Origin: Fidelibacterota bacterium
GTDB lineage: Bacteria > Fidelibacterota > Fidelibacteria > Fidelibacterales > Fidelibacteraceae
Assembly (NCBI GenBank): GCA_030596185.1
Contig: JAUVKP010000001.1
Coordinates: forward strand, 1 to 16,000
Length of the DNA stretch: 16,000 nucleotides
Reading direction: 5' to 3'
A program made the position numbers and the translations under genes. Below are positions 15,629 to 16,000 of this stretch, one piece after another; the first letter of the stretch is position 1, and the number at the start of each line of letters is the position of its first letter. Under the pieces are notes generated by a model that was given only the letters and a program-made list of their open reading frames with translations, made no database searches and was not told the DNA's origin.

Positions 15629-16000
15629 ATGAATATCCTATATATCTCACCGGAAAATACTGTAGGGACACTCGGCCTTTATAAGCGTATCCATGAACAA
15701 CATGGAAACACGGTTCGCTATGTGACTTTTTTTAGATCACCAAAGGCATTTGAAGAGGATATATGTCTTGACCTCCCTTTCAATTTTACACGCCCATTTC
15801 TGAAAAAAATACGTCACAGGATCTATCAGCTTTATCGTGGAAAAGAAGGTTATCACAAGAACAGAGAAGGCTATCCGCCCATTTGGCAGCCAGAGGGTCG
15901 TTTTGATAGCACTTTTCTTGCTTGGAAAGAGAAGCAGTGGCATAAGCGTATTCAAGTGGCTATCAAAGAATATGACCTGTATAATTTTGATGTTGTACAT
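15629..16000 (+). CDS. Probable glycosyltransferase, N-terminal fragment cut by window end
   Basis: An open frame of 124 codons starts at ATG 15629, five bases after the YihY-family stop, and runs off the window. It begins MNILYISPENTVGTLGLYKRI, a hydrophobic strand with a following turn as in the first Rossmann fold of family 4-like glycosyltransferases, and ends EYDLYNFDVVH, like the DVVHxH strand before the conserved histidine in that group. Between them is a basic and aromatic stretch (KKIRHRIYQLYRGKEGYH). No active-site motif (such as the C-terminal EPFG-type block) can be seen because it would lie beyond 16000. No ribosome binding sequence is evident. It is likely transcribed with the YihY gene. 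The call is tentative. Confidence 0.55.
   Translation, partial: MNILYISPENTVGTLGLYKRIHEQHGNTVRYVTFFRSPKAFEEDICLDLPFNFTRPFLKKIRHRIYQLYRGKEGYHKNREGYPPIWQPEGRFDSTFLAWKEKQWHKRIQVAIKEYDLYNFDVVH

Noticed and set aside
15737..16000. Minus-strand open frame opposite the glycosyltransferase-like gene
   Set aside because: It has no recognisable motif or upstream signals and overlaps a + strand frame with a better protein character and position.
1..16000. CRISPR arrays, insertion sequences, tRNA or rRNA genes, toxin-antitoxin or defence genes
   Set aside because: I looked for direct repeats, terminal inverted repeats, transposase motifs and tRNA-like cloverleafs and saw none; coding sequence covers nearly all of the window.

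Overview
This window is almost entirely one ribosomal-protein locus, the fused S10, spc and alpha gene clusters of a bacterium, all on the + strand. It opens inside rplC (L3) and runs without a break through 29 genes to rplQ (L17) at 14079. Twenty-five of them encode ribosomal proteins; the others are secY, map, infA and rpoA. No gap exceeds 45 bases and several genes overlap by ATGA. A strong intrinsic terminator follows rplQ. A separate unit with its own sigma70-like promoter then begins: a YihY/BrkB-family membrane protein and the start of a probable glycosyltransferase cut by the window end.

Organism: a bacterium of low-to-moderate GC content. Most ribosomal genes carry Shine-Dalgarno sequences (AGGAGG, AAGGAG). 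The order secY-map-infA-rpmJ-rpsM with no adk between secY and map, the zinc-ribbon S14, and L17 with a long acidic/lysine-rich tail suggest the Fibrobacteres-Chlorobi-Bacteroidetes (FCB) superphylum or a relative. This is inference from gene order and protein character; the phylum cannot be fixed by eye.

Layout: 2-4591 S10 part (L3, L4, L23, L2, S19, L22, S3, L16, L29, S17); 4619-9900 spc part (L14, L24, L5, S14, S8, L6, L18, S5, L30, L15, SecY); 9924-13490 map, infA, L36, then the alpha part (S13, S11, S4, RpoA); 13504-14079 L17; 14080-14240 terminator and promoter region; 14241-15623 YihY family; 15629 onward a glycosyltransferase-like fragment. Together the main cluster supplies 30S and 50S proteins, initiation factor IF-1, N-terminal methionine removal, the membrane translocon channel, and the RNA polymerase alpha subunit.

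The region is highly conserved housekeeping DNA. I found no undescribed multi-gene system. The points worth a second look are modest: four TTG starts, all in 30S protein genes and all with strong Shine-Dalgarno sequences; a TTGACA-N16-TATATT promoter-like element over the map start; the L17 tail; an S4 with only two cysteines near its N-terminus; and a YihY protein with a C-terminal extension resembling a winged helix.
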